A DNA stretch of 64,000 nt from Melioribacteraceae bacterium. GTDB lineage: Bacteria > Bacteroidota > Ignavibacteria > Ignavibacteriales > Melioribacteraceae. The translations under genes and the position numbers were made by a program. Within the stretch, counting starts at the first letter, position 1, and every line of letters begins with the position of its first letter. Below are positions 19,801 to 27,889 of this stretch, piece by piece. Location: NCBI GenBank assembly GCA_023230485.1, contig JALNXG010000001.1, positions 1 to 64,000 of the forward strand, given 5' to 3'. The notes beneath the pieces are model-generated. The model was not told the DNA's origin. It saw only the letters and a list, made by a program, of their open reading frames with translations, and did no database searches.

Positions 19801-22800
19801 GGCAAGAAACATAATATAATGGCTAATGTATTTCCTGATTTAACAGTTATTAGTAATACGATTGAATTAACTGTTAAACCAAATGTTCCTGCGAAATTTA
19901 TTGTTACAGTTAGCGATACATTACCAAAAGCCGGAAAGGATATAAACGTAACAGCCCAGTTACAAGATGAATTTGATAACAATGTCCCGATGGCTGATAA
20001 GCAAGTAGCCTGGACTAAGTCAGGTGGTGGTGAAGGCACTCAAGGGGGTAAATTCTCTTATGATGTTTCTGAAACTGATGCAGAAGGTTTAGCTAAAGTA
20101 GTTTTTACCGTTTCACAAAAATCTTCTGTAATTCACGAAGTAATAGCAACTGACAACACCGCTCCTAATGTTCTAACGGGAAAGAGAGGCAATATTGAAG
20201 TATTTTCAGATGATGCTTCGAAATACATTGTAACTGTTGACGACAATAATCCAACTGCAGGAGATTCTATTTTCGTATCCGCTCAATTATCAGATAAATA
20301 CGATAACTTTGTTAAAACTGCTGATAAGGAACTTACTTGGGCTATTTCTTCTGAATTACCAAAGTCAGAAAATAGCGTCTCTTCAATTACCGCTATTACT
20401 GAAATAAAATCAAAAACAAATGCAGATGGAATAGCAACAGCAAAATTATTAACTAGTACAAAATCCTTAGTAAAGCATATAGTTTCAGTTAAAGATGATT
20501 CCTCTCCTTACATGGAGGGTAAATCCGATGAAATTATTACCAAAGCCGGGGAGCCTGCAAAATTCTTAGTAAAATCAGAAAATTATTTTGTTATTATGGG
20601 TGGCTCAACTAAAATTACGGGTCAGCTTGTAGATAAGAATAACAATCCTTTATCTAAAGAAGGGGAAATTGTATCATTCTCTGTAAATAATGAAGGTATA
20701 ATGACTCCAACTGCTGATACTACGGATATCAATGGAAGTATAACTTCAACATTAAAAGTGTCATTAGTTGGTAATACAAAACACATTGTGGAAATTTCGG
20801 GAGAATCTTTAAGCGGAAAAAGTGAGGAAATCCAAGTAGTAAATATTGTCCCCTCAGCACTTATCTCTCCAAAAAATAATTCTATTAATCTTCCATTAGA
20901 AAATCAATTTATATGGAGTAAAGCTAAAAATGCTTCATCCTATGATTTGCAAATAACTACGGATTCTACATTCAATGAAATTGGCATTTCTAAAACAGCA
21001 ATAACGGATACAACTGTAAAAATTGATAACTTGGTGAATGATACAAAGTATTTCTGGAGAGTTAGAGCGAATGTTGGCGATGCTTCAAGTGAGTGGGCTA
21101 AATCTTGGGAATTTACAACAATTATTGCAGCTCCGTCTGTACCTGAATTATTAAGCCCTGCCGATAATACAAAGAATACTGATATAGCCCTTACTTTGAC
21201 ATGGAATAAAGCAGAGAGAGCAGAGAAATATAAATTTGAATTTGCTGATAATGAAAATTTCAATCCTCTTATTAAGGATAAAGTAATTATCAATAAAGAG
21301 TATTTCCAAATAACAGGGCTCGAAAATGGTAAAATGTATTATTGGAGAGTTAAAGCCTCAAATATTGGTGGTGAAAGTGAGTATTCACAAATCTTTAAGT
21401 TTGAAACGATTCGCATCGTAGCTCAGCCACAGGGATTTTATGTTAATACAATTTCACCTAATGAAGTACTAATAGGCTGGCAATTATATTCTTCTGCACC
21501 ATCAAGTTTTGTATTGGAAAGAAGACTTAATGTTACCGGAGGCAATTTTGAAATTATTGGTAATCCAAGTGGAACGAGTATAAGATTTAGCGATGTAGGA
21601 TTATTGGAAAATACAGAATATCAATATAGATTGAAAGCTATTGATGATGGAATAGTTTCTGAATATAGCAGTATTGTAACAGTTTTAACACCAACGAGAA
21701 AAATTAATCCTCCAACTGTTATTGTTATTATCCCTGATTCTACCGGAGGATTATCTCTCAATTGGAATGATAATTCAAATAATGAATTAGGATTTATTAT
21801 TTATCGTTTCATTTTTGGATTGCCAGCATCTGGCTCAATTAAAACCCATTCAGTAGCTTCTGATATTTTTGGAGAATTTGTTCCAATCGATACAGTGGAC
21901 GCGAATATCACTCAATATGTTGATCATAACACGCTTGATGGTGCTAAATATGCATATAAAGTATCAGCTTTTGCCGATGAAGGTGTTTCCGTTTCTGCGA
22001 CAGTTGAAACTCCTATTCAAGTTGTTGCAGCTCCGAGTGATATTACAGCTACTGTTGATATAAACAATAAAATCACACTTAACTGGAAGGATAATTCAAA
22101 TATTGAATCAGGTTACATAATTCAGAGAAAAGCTGAAGGTTCGTCTAGTTTTGTTACTATTGATTCCGTTGAAGCTAGTGTTACTACCTTTATTGATGAA
22201 AACACAGATGAAATTACAAGTTATACTTATTTGATATATGCTTTTAATTCAGAAAGTGTTTCATCATTGATCCCTTCTTCTGAAATTAGAACAGAGTTGT
22301 TTGCTCCGTCCGAATTAGCCGGCACAGAAAATGGATATAAGGTTACGCTTACTTGGAAAGATAATTCTAAGAAAGAACTTAAGTATAAGATCGAAAGAAG
22401 ATCACTGGCAGAGCCTACATATAAAGAATTAGTTACTATAGAGAAAGATATAACTACTTATATCGATAATGTCCCTAATTCTAATGAAACATATACGTAT
22501 AGGATAACTGCAATTGCGGGTGATATTGCTTCACAAGTTAGTAATGAATTTGAAATAAAGGTAATAATGACAGATGTTGAGGAAATCGATCATATCCCTA
22601 CGGATTATGTAATGGAACAGAATTATCCTAATCCTTTTAATCCTTGTACTTCAATTCGATTTGGATTACCTTATGAAAGTGAAGTTCATATTAGTATTTT
22701 TAATTTAATAGGTGAAAAAATAGCAGAGATAGAAAACGGCATATTAACGGCAGGAACACACTCCATTCGCTGGGATGCTCGCAATCTTTCTTCCGGCATT

Positions 22801-22881
22801 TATATCTATTCTATTAGTGCTAAATCAATTCTTGATGGGAAATCATTTAACGCCGTTAAGAAAATGATGCTTCTGAAGTAA
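13870..22881 (+). CDS. Giant (3003-residue) Ig-repeat secreted protein with FN3-like domains and T9SS sorting domain
   Basis: Signal peptide (1-20, ending LLAQ), then an N-terminal beta domain to about residue 188. About 20 invasin/Big_1-type Ig-like domains of roughly 107 residues follow (189-2322), each with a start like 'ASKYIVTxSxxNPxAG', a middle 'VTAQLxDxxxN', and 'TDAxGKAxVxF'. Four are unique, then a five-domain block occurs three times, then one last domain. About six fibronectin-III-like domains (2322-2900, 'LTWKDNS' and 'YFWRVRA') and a T9SS sorting domain (from about 2911, 'MEQNYPNPFNPCTS') complete it. It is probably a long surface stalk or adhesin; the binding partner is unknown. 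No catalytic motif was seen. It is followed by a strong terminator. Confidence 0.92.
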   Translation: MWKKILFLLFVFIISNSLLAQTFDFTGNGPLLKIPITVKSTSDATKTFNLAFGIDSRATDAVDALEKLGETSLPPAPPAGVMDVRFKTGTDATLIDIRGGTETLKTGPSPKLHKLVFQPGDYVAGVTNIVIEYNIPANVSVLIKYVLFERTLTGSGSLTLTDGQDMGGFDLDLSGPISLDWKVTYNLPDLIATKIGLTVPNLNPVAGNLQTVTAQLQDQYDRPFAVSNTSIDWSTTSTDPAFAATLSAASTNTDATGKATVNLTVATKAGITHTIKAVSGTINKTSDNIVVKAGVASKFNVTVAKTDPAAGTNLQVTGQLQDQYSNNVTEADRAVTWISTNGATLANPSSGSPMIPGYKTDSDGKSVVGFIVSQTSGTKHKFTASAATPDITGESPEVTVVPGELANILVSSDLTEVKAGSNVTISAQLQDVYNNNISTSGKIITWSKTGGVAGDTGGKFATATSTTNASGVATVAFTVAQASGVVHTVKGSDGSIPVIDGTSGNINVIANDPNKYMVTSSDANPTVGTNITIDAQLTDLYGNLITTPTAKTVTWSYLGGTKGTFSAATSNTDANGKASVTFTVDEKSGVTQNVKATDAASIIGISPNIVTKAGIQDAYNVTSSNYSPVNGDVVTISAQAVDSFGNEIPIIGKVITWSSTNDGAFASPTTTTDANGKATVVFTTKNVPNTEHIITATDNSTPSFTGNSPKIKTVAGPPAKYLVTLSTNNPAAGSQVTVTAQLADTGNNPHSTAGKEVTWSSTGGGSFAQPKTVTDADGKAVVLFTVATISGDKHKVKATDNTTPTALVGESEEMTIKAAAASKFAVTLDKTDPIANTKVAVTAQLKDQYNNNAPENGREVSFTSTNGGVFDAPAGMAELTPAKFLTDATGKVTTNFLVVKVAGTKHTVTATIPSTSPSITGSSSEITVKSDVPINYEVSVIDTLPKAGKPITVTAQLKDQFANNVPTSGKIVTWSKTGGTGVTGGSFASVTTNTDATGKATVVFNVAQVSATTHEVIATDNSTPTALTGKRGNIVVVPDDASKYIVTLSELNPIAGEPINVDAQLADKYDNSVKIAGKLIAWESTNGGSFGGDGVPPAIQLGGGANMTDINGIAHTTFTTNTKALTEHIITATDDSTPALKGSSAKVITKAGPAVGYDVTASRYGPVKGDTIKIIAQVIDKNKNAVSLSGKNIMWSSTNDGAFSSPTSTTDATGKAIVVFATKNVPNTEHLITATDDSTPPLTGVSPKIKTVTGPPVKYIVTLSNTNPVAGTQLTVTAQLVDIDNNPHSTAGKEITWNSAGVGSFAQAKTLTNANGTAIVQFSAGTIAGNKHKISAKDNTAPIPLEGTSEEITIKADAAFKFAVTFDKTNPVADTKVAVTAQLKDKYNNNAPESNREVTFTSSNGGVFDPPASGAPELDPAKYMTDATGKVTTNFKVVTIAGTIHTVTATVPSTTPSITGTSGNLTVIADVPILYVVSISDTLPKAGKPITVRAQLKDQFANNAPVQGKKVTWSKTGGTGATGGNFASETTNTDASGIATVLFNVAQLSGTIHEVSATDNSAPTPLSGTIGNIVVVPDDASKYIVTASDMNPVVGSQIDVTAQLSDKFNNFVKVTGKQITWTSTNGGSFGNLVLSPGAQLDGGANLTNNEGAVYATFTTNTKALTEHVITATDNSAPALKGNSEKVITKAGPVAGYEVTASKYDPVKGDSVVITAQSIDAFKNPSALAGKTITWTSTNGGSFSPATSVTDIGGKASVMFTTKNVINTEHKVKATDNSTPQLTGESPVIKTVSGEPAKYIVTVSNLNPPAGSQITVTAQLTDEGDNHLAVTGKEVTWSSTGGGTFAQEKTTTDLLGRAVVSFTVQKQVGNIHRIIATDNSAPNALKGESGIITVGAANAYKLAISVDKTIAPANSKVLVTAQLKDMFDNNVPDAGKEIQFNSDNGGIFEIISQNPEVTKFITDANGRVSANFMVDKVAGKKHNIMANVFPDLTVISNTIELTVKPNVPAKFIVTVSDTLPKAGKDINVTAQLQDEFDNNVPMADKQVAWTKSGGGEGTQGGKFSYDVSETDAEGLAKVVFTVSQKSSVIHEVIATDNTAPNVLTGKRGNIEVFSDDASKYIVTVDDNNPTAGDSIFVSAQLSDKYDNFVKTADKELTWAISSELPKSENSVSSITAITEIKSKTNADGIATAKLLTSTKSLVKHIVSVKDDSSPYMEGKSDEIITKAGEPAKFLVKSENYFVIMGGSTKITGQLVDKNNNPLSKEGEIVSFSVNNEGIMTPTADTTDINGSITSTLKVSLVGNTKHIVEISGESLSGKSEEIQVVNIVPSALISPKNNSINLPLENQFIWSKAKNASSYDLQITTDSTFNEIGISKTAITDTTVKIDNLVNDTKYFWRVRANVGDASSEWAKSWEFTTIIAAPSVPELLSPADNTKNTDIALTLTWNKAERAEKYKFEFADNENFNPLIKDKVIINKEYFQITGLENGKMYYWRVKASNIGGESEYSQIFKFETIRIVAQPQGFYVNTISPNEVLIGWQLYSSAPSSFVLERRLNVTGGNFEIIGNPSGTSIRFSDVGLLENTEYQYRLKAIDDGIVSEYSSIVTVLTPTRKINPPTVIVIIPDSTGGLSLNWNDNSNNELGFIIYRFIFGLPASGSIKTHSVASDIFGEFVPIDTVDANITQYVDHNTLDGAKYAYKVSAFADEGVSVSATVETPIQVVAAPSDITATVDINNKITLNWKDNSNIESGYIIQRKAEGSSSFVTIDSVEASVTTFIDENTDEITSYTYLIYAFNSESVSSLIPSSEIRTELFAPSELAGTENGYKVTLTWKDNSKKELKYKIERRSLAEPTYKELVTIEKDITTYIDNVPNSNETYTYRITAIAGDIASQVSNEFEIKVIMTDVEEIDHIPTDYVMEQNYPNPFNPCTSIRFGLPYESEVHISIFNLIGEKIAEIENGILTAGTHSIRWDARNLSSGIYIYSISAKSILDGKSFNAVKKMMLLK
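15720..20553 (+). repeat. Three copies of a ~1.61-kb super-repeat (five Ig-like domains each) in the giant gene
   Basis: Domains beginning 'YNVTSSNYSPVNGD', 'YDVTASRYGPVKGD' and 'YEVTASKYDPVKGD' mark copies starting near 15720, 17332 and 18949. Within each copy the same order of five domain types recurs, for example 'DTLPKAGKPI' always in the fourth and 'PDDASKYIVT' or 'SDDASKYIVT' always at the start of the fifth. The spacing is 1605-1617 bp. A partial further start ('KSENYFVIMGGS') lies near 20560. This shows block duplication of five domains rather than of single domains. Confidence 0.85.
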
Positions 22882-22902
22882 TAAATTAAAAAGGTAATTT
22901 AT

Positions 22903-22940
22903 AAAGGGATGCTGATTTTTGGCATCCCTTTTTTGTTTTA
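22903..22940 (+). terminator. Rho-independent terminator after the giant gene
   Basis: GGGATGC (22906-22912) pairs with GCATCCC (22922-22928), with a loop of nine bases and a following T run (TTTTTTG). It separates the giant gene from the parvulin gene. Confidence 0.9.
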
Positions 22941-22996
22941 AAAATGTTATCTATGTATCTAAGTTTTATATTTGAAAAACAATTTTTAGGAAATTT

Positions 22997-24826
22997 ATGC
23001 AAAAAGTAGTTTTTGTGGTTTTAGTGTCTGCTCTTTTTTCTTTTAAGGCTATTGCTCAAAACAGTAAAGTATTAGCCGAGGTAGGGGATATTAAAATAAC
23101 AACTCAAGAATTTTTAAAGAGATACGAATTAACTCCTCACGCTGATAAGAAAAAAGATATTTCTAATCCTGATATGAAAAAGGATTTTCTTTTTACTCTG
23201 ATTGCCGAAAAATTAATTGCTAAAGAAGCACTTAAAAATCGAATAGATACTCTAAAGGAATTTAAGTCTATTGAAGATTACATTAAAAATATTTATTTGA
23301 GAGATGCACTTTATAATAAAGAAGTTAAAGAAAAAGTAATAATTTCACAATCTGAATGGGAAGTAGGGAAAAAAAGGATATCTCAGTATCTAAAAATGAA
23401 ATTTATATTTTCTACCTCCGAAGCCGAGATCGATTCTCTATTTCACTTATTAAAAAGTGGGGCTTCTTTTGATTCACTACTATCTTTGAGAGATGAAAAT
23501 AATGAACAACTTATTCCTGCTGAGGTAACTTTTGGTAAGATGCATCCTGAAATTGAAAACGAAATCTATAAATTAAAGAAAGATGAATTTACTAAACCTA
23601 TTAAATTAAAAGAAGGTTTCTATATTTGTAAGCTTTATGATAAGACTATAACTAGTGATTTAACAGATAGTGAAAAATCATCAATTCGCTCTGTAATTCA
23701 AACGAGGAAAGAAGATTCTTTATATCAAGAATTTTATGAAAAGTTTTTTAAGGATATTGTTGTAAATGTTGATACAAAAATATTTGTTTCTCTTGCCGAT
23801 AAAATAAAAGTGCAATATTCAAAGAAGAAAGAAACTGAATTAGGAAAAGAAAGTGAAAGAAAATTTCTTTTAGAAAAAGATTTTTTTGAAATATTAAATT
23901 CGTTCTCTAAAGATGAATTAAAAAAGGTTTTTGTAAAATTTCCTACAAATCCTATAAGTCTTGAATCATTTATTTATTTCTTAATAATGGAAAATTTTGA
24001 TGTATATAGTATTGATATCGTATCTATAAGAGGTAAGCTCAATTATATAGTTCAAAATTATATTCAGAATAAGTTATTAGAAAGAGAAGCAGTAAAAAGG
24101 GGCTATTTAGAATTACCCGAAATAAAAAGCGATATAGATTCTTGGAAAACATTTTATTTATCTCAAAGATATAAGACACAGCTATATAAAAATCAGGATG
24201 TATCTCGAGAGGAAGCATTAACCTTTTTTAATAAATCTAACCATACTTTTGAAAAACCGCTTCAATACAGGATTAGTGAAATATATTCAAAAGATTTATT
24301 AAAGATTGAAGCAGCATTAAAAGATTTAGAGTCAGGAAAGGATTTCGGCGAGGTTGCTTTTACTTATCACGATATTGATTCAATAAGAAACAAAAAAGGG
24401 GATATCGGATATATTTCTGCTTTAGAAAATAATGAATATTCCCAAGCTATTTCATCAATGAAAAAAGGGGATTATATTGGTCCTATTCCTTTTAATGAGG
24501 GCTACTCAATTATTAAGTTTTCTGATTCTAAAAAAGAAGAATTAAGTTCACCTGTTAATTTTGAAGAAGCAGAATCTGATATAAAAGGAATATTAAAAAG
24601 TAACAAACTATATGATAGACTAAAAAATGATGTTGCCGATTTTGCTTCTAAGAAAGGTGTTAAAATTAATATTAAAGAATTAACTGAGCTTAAAATAACT
24701 GAAATAAATATGGTGGTATTTAGGAGATTCGGTTTTGGGGGGCAAATGTTAGCAGTTCCCTATACACCTATTTTTTCGAACTGGTATGAAGTTTACGAAA
24801 AGCAAAATTCTAAGAACCCTTTATAA
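22997..24826 (+). CDS. Periplasmic parvulin-type peptidyl-prolyl isomerase (SurA/PpiD-like)
   Basis: Signal peptide (1-20, ending AIAQ), then a SurA-like N-terminal helical region ('EVGDIKITTQEFLKRYEL'). A degenerate parvulin-like segment lies at about 130-215 and a clearer parvulin domain at about 420-510, with 'GKDFGEVAFTYHD', 'KKGDIGYI' and 'YIGPIPFNEGYSIIKF'. The 609-residue length fits two-domain SurA/PpiD-type chaperones, which help outer-membrane and exported proteins fold in the periplasm. It lies between the giant exported protein and the two-component system; a role in handling large T9SS cargo is only inference. The upstream bases TTTTTAGGAAATTT include a weak ribosome site. Confidence 0.85.
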   Translation: MQKVVFVVLVSALFSFKAIAQNSKVLAEVGDIKITTQEFLKRYELTPHADKKKDISNPDMKKDFLFTLIAEKLIAKEALKNRIDTLKEFKSIEDYIKNIYLRDALYNKEVKEKVIISQSEWEVGKKRISQYLKMKFIFSTSEAEIDSLFHLLKSGASFDSLLSLRDENNEQLIPAEVTFGKMHPEIENEIYKLKKDEFTKPIKLKEGFYICKLYDKTITSDLTDSEKSSIRSVIQTRKEDSLYQEFYEKFFKDIVVNVDTKIFVSLADKIKVQYSKKKETELGKESERKFLLEKDFFEILNSFSKDELKKVFVKFPTNPISLESFIYFLIMENFDVYSIDIVSIRGKLNYIVQNYIQNKLLEREAVKRGYLELPEIKSDIDSWKTFYLSQRYKTQLYKNQDVSREEALTFFNKSNHTFEKPLQYRISEIYSKDLLKIEAALKDLESGKDFGEVAFTYHDIDSIRNKKGDIGYISALENNEYSQAISSMKKGDYIGPIPFNEGYSIIKFSDSKKEELSSPVNFEEAESDIKGILKSNKLYDRLKNDVADFASKKGVKINIKELTELKITEINMVVFRRFGFGGQMLAVPYTPIFSNWYEVYEKQNSKNPL

Positions 24827-24891
24827 ATGATAGAGCAGAATGTATCACTTAATAAATTATTCATTAAAGTATTTTAAAAACCCATTATAAA

Positions 24892-26376
24892 TTGAATAAG
24901 ACAAATAAACTGATAGATAATCTAAAACAGTACCATTTTGAGTTCAGGCATCTTACTGTACTTTTTATCGGTTTAATTGTATTCCAAGTTATTTTATCAA
25001 TGATTCATAAAACTTCATTAAAAGAATTTGTGGATAATACACAGGAGTGGTATCAGAAACATTCAGCAGAAAGGTTTACAAATCAATCGACTACTACATT
25101 AGAGCTTTTATTTGAAACCGCAAGTTTAAGGAAGAACATCTCTGAAGAAGAAAAAAGAAAAATTATTCAGTTCTTTGATGCAACACTTAGTCAGCAACTG
25201 CTTCAGCAAAATGTTGAGGAAATATTCTTAATAATAGAAAAAGACAATGAGTTATATCCAATTAAAGAAGGAAGATTATTGTTTGAATTTATATTTGAGA
25301 AAAAAGAGATTCAAATTAAGGATTCAGTTTATTTTTCTTCTGCCCTAGCTTTATACAAACAACATAAAGATGAAATGATAAGTCAGAAGCATTTAGTTAA
25401 TCTATATCGTAATGATAAAACGTATTACACTTTTGTACCATTTGCACCCGATGGTAAATTTATGGGTGCGCTTTATATGAAAAACACCCCTGACTTATCT
25501 TTTATAACAAAAGAAATTGTTACTAATTATGAAGAGACTTCTATTATTTATTCAGCTCTTTTTTTACTTGGACTGCTTGCAATGTACTATATCTCCACAT
25601 ATACTGTAAAAGAAAGAGATGAAGCGCAAAAACTTTTACTCGAGGAACATGAAACTAATATTAAAAAGCAAATTGATTATGAAAAGGAAACTTTATTTAC
25701 AAAGCGAATCTATCATACTCACCATAAAGCTGAAAAAATAATGGGCTTCATAAAAGAAGACCTTAGAACATTAAATGATACCAATATACATGACGTAAAA
25801 GAAAGAGTGACTAAATATTCTAATTTCGTTTCACGTGTGATTTATGATATGAAATGGTATGATCCTCCAATTCAAACAATCAGGAATCCTGTATTTAGAA
25901 CCGATCCTAATAATGTTCTTAGGTTTTTGGTAGATAATATTTTTAATCGAACTTCTACAAAGAGTTCTTCTTTCGAAATATCATTAGATTTAGATCCTAA
26001 CGTTCCACTTGTTCCTATTAATGAATTTGTAATTTGGGAAATAGTGGAGCCATTAATACAAAATTCAATTGATCACGCCTCGGATAAATTAGTTAAAGTG
26101 ATTATTGAAACAAATTTTAATTTTGCAACCAATACAACAGAATTAAAAATCTGTGATAATGGAAAAGGTATAAACAAGGAACTAATGGAAAAAGATGAAA
26201 GAGGGATTAAGAAATTGTTTTGGGAAAACGTATCGACCAAAGCAAATCCCAAATATGGCGGTGGATATGGATGTTATATAGCTTATGAAATATCGAAACA
26301 AAGATGCGGCTGGAATATTGACGTTGAAAATATAATTCCATCAGGCTGTTGTTTCACAATTACTATTCCTCATTAA
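24892..26376 (+). CDS. Membrane sensor histidine kinase with an atypical phosphoacceptor region
   Basis: Two transmembrane segments (about 22-40 and 217-236) flank an extracytoplasmic sensor domain of about 175 residues. A coiled linker follows, and then the ATPase domain with N box 'EPLIQNSIDHA', G1 'CDNGKGI' and G2 'GGGYGCYIAYEI'. The phosphoacceptor region is not a standard HisKA: the only His-rich helix is 'RIYHTHHKAEKIMGF' at about 272-286, so His275, 277 or 278 is the candidate. Translation appears to start at TTG 24892; no ATG precedes it after the nearest in-frame stop. The NtrC-type regulator follows 10 bp later. Together they probably sense a beta-glucan product, inferred from the genes downstream. 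Confidence 0.85.
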   Translation: MNKTNKLIDNLKQYHFEFRHLTVLFIGLIVFQVILSMIHKTSLKEFVDNTQEWYQKHSAERFTNQSTTTLELLFETASLRKNISEEEKRKIIQFFDATLSQQLLQQNVEEIFLIIEKDNELYPIKEGRLLFEFIFEKKEIQIKDSVYFSSALALYKQHKDEMISQKHLVNLYRNDKTYYTFVPFAPDGKFMGALYMKNTPDLSFITKEIVTNYEETSIIYSALFLLGLLAMYYISTYTVKERDEAQKLLLEEHETNIKKQIDYEKETLFTKRIYHTHHKAEKIMGFIKEDLRTLNDTNIHDVKERVTKYSNFVSRVIYDMKWYDPPIQTIRNPVFRTDPNNVLRFLVDNIFNRTSTKSSSFEISLDLDPNVPLVPINEFVIWEIVEPLIQNSIDHASDKLVKVIIETNFNFATNTTELKICDNGKGINKELMEKDERGIKKLFWENVSTKANPKYGGGYGCYIAYEISKQRCGWNIDVENIIPSGCCFTITIPH

Positions 26377-26386
26377 GGACAACTAA

Positions 26387-27841
26387 ATGAATAACGAAAA
26401 AATTAATGTACTTCTAATTGAAGACGAAGAGTTTGATGTTCGTCGTGTAATGAATACTATCAAGCCTTATGAGAGTAAAATAGTTATTTTAGATGTGGTT
26501 TCCGATGGTAATAGTGCAATCGATTTAATAGAAAAACGAAAGAATGAATATGATATTGTCATTATGGATTTTCAGATTGCGGGTGGCTTGCGGGGCGAAT
26601 ATTTAATAAAAAAAATTAAAGAATTAGATTTTTCGCTTCAGATAATTGTTATTACTAAAATGACGATTAATATTAACGATTATGAGTTCGCACATAATTT
26701 ACTCGAAGCAGGTGCATTTTGGTATTGCACAAAGTATCCCGGCGATATAGAAGAATATATTTATCAACCTACTGATTTTGTTATTAGTATTTTTAATGCT
26801 TTTGAAAGAAGAAAACTGCTTAAAGATAAATTTAGATCAAATCAAAAACTTAACAAGAATATTAATGATGTATTAGCATCAAGAAAAATTATTGGTGTTA
26901 GCAAAGTAATTGAAAATCTTAGGAATCAGATCGATAAGTATGCAAATTCAAATGTAAATATACTGATATCCGGTTCCTCCGGCACAGGAAAAGAACTAAT
27001 TGCGTATAATATTCATTACAGAAGTTTACGGAAATATGAAAATTTTGTACCAATAAATTGCGGTGGAATACCGGATCAATTGATAGAAAGTGAACTCTTT
27101 GGTTATGAGAAAGGAGCTTTCACAGGAGCCGATAAAGGGAAGCTTGGTTTATTTGAGTTCGCTCATAATGGAACAATATTCTTAGATGAAATCTCTGAAC
27201 TTCCGCTTAATGCCCAAGTAAAATTATTGCGTGTTATTCAAGACGGAGAAATTGAAAAAATCGGAAGAACAGATAAAACTAAAGTTGATGTTCGAATCAT
27301 TTCTGCAACTAACAGAGTTTTAGAAGTAGAAGTGAAAGAAAAAAGATTCAGAGAAGACCTGTTTTATCGTTTAAATGTTGTCCCTATATACGTTCCTCCC
27401 CTGAAAGAAAGAGTAGAGGACATATCGGTTTTAATAAATCATTTTTTAGATGAGATTTCAATCGATATGGGTAAAGAAAAACCAACGATTCAACCATCTG
27501 CTATGAAAACGCTTGAAGAATATTCGTGGCCCGGAAATGTTAGAGAACTAAAGAATTTTGTTCAAAGACTTCTTTTTTATGATGAGTCTAATGTTTCTAC
27601 CGAGCAGATTAATTCTATGCTATTATTTTCGCAAAAATTTGTTTCTAATACTCAAAGTACAAGTGTAGTAAATTTTGTAAATGAAGGATTACTTCCTTTA
27701 AAAGAGATGGAAAAGATATTTCGTGAAAAGTATTTCAAATATATGAGAGAACTTTCAGATTCAGATGCAGAAGCAGCAAAGAAACTCGGATTAGCTCCTC
27801 CAAACTATTACAGGATGAGCAAAGAGCTTGGACTAAAATAA
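26387..27841 (+). CDS. NtrC-type sigma-54-dependent response regulator
   Basis: The receiver domain (about 1-125) has E12-D13 and phosphoacceptor D61 ('IVIMDFQIAGG'). The AAA+ domain (about 170-405) has Walker A SGSSGTGKE with K202, the sigma-54 contact loop GAFTGA at 243-248, Walker B 'GTIFLDEIS' and the arginine-finger region 'RFREDLFYRLN'. A Fis-type DNA-binding helix pair closes it ('SDAEAAKKLGLAPPNYYRMS'). It activates sigma-54 promoters when phosphorylated by its partner, most likely the kinase encoded just upstream. It stands immediately before the beta-glucan genes, so control of that locus is likely. I could not find a convincing -24/-12 promoter in the gaps nearby. Confidence 0.93.
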   Translation: MNNEKINVLLIEDEEFDVRRVMNTIKPYESKIVILDVVSDGNSAIDLIEKRKNEYDIVIMDFQIAGGLRGEYLIKKIKELDFSLQIIVITKMTININDYEFAHNLLEAGAFWYCTKYPGDIEEYIYQPTDFVISIFNAFERRKLLKDKFRSNQKLNKNINDVLASRKIIGVSKVIENLRNQIDKYANSNVNILISGSSGTGKELIAYNIHYRSLRKYENFVPINCGGIPDQLIESELFGYEKGAFTGADKGKLGLFEFAHNGTIFLDEISELPLNAQVKLLRVIQDGEIEKIGRTDKTKVDVRIISATNRVLEVEVKEKRFREDLFYRLNVVPIYVPPLKERVEDISVLINHFLDEISIDMGKEKPTIQPSAMKTLEEYSWPGNVRELKNFVQRLLFYDESNVSTEQINSMLLFSQKFVSNTQSTSVVNFVNEGLLPLKEMEKIFREKYFKYMRELSDSDAEAAKKLGLAPPNYYRMSKELGLK

Positions 27842-27889
27842 AAATCTTAATAACATTGCTTCTATTATAAATAATTCTTCGAGGGCAGA

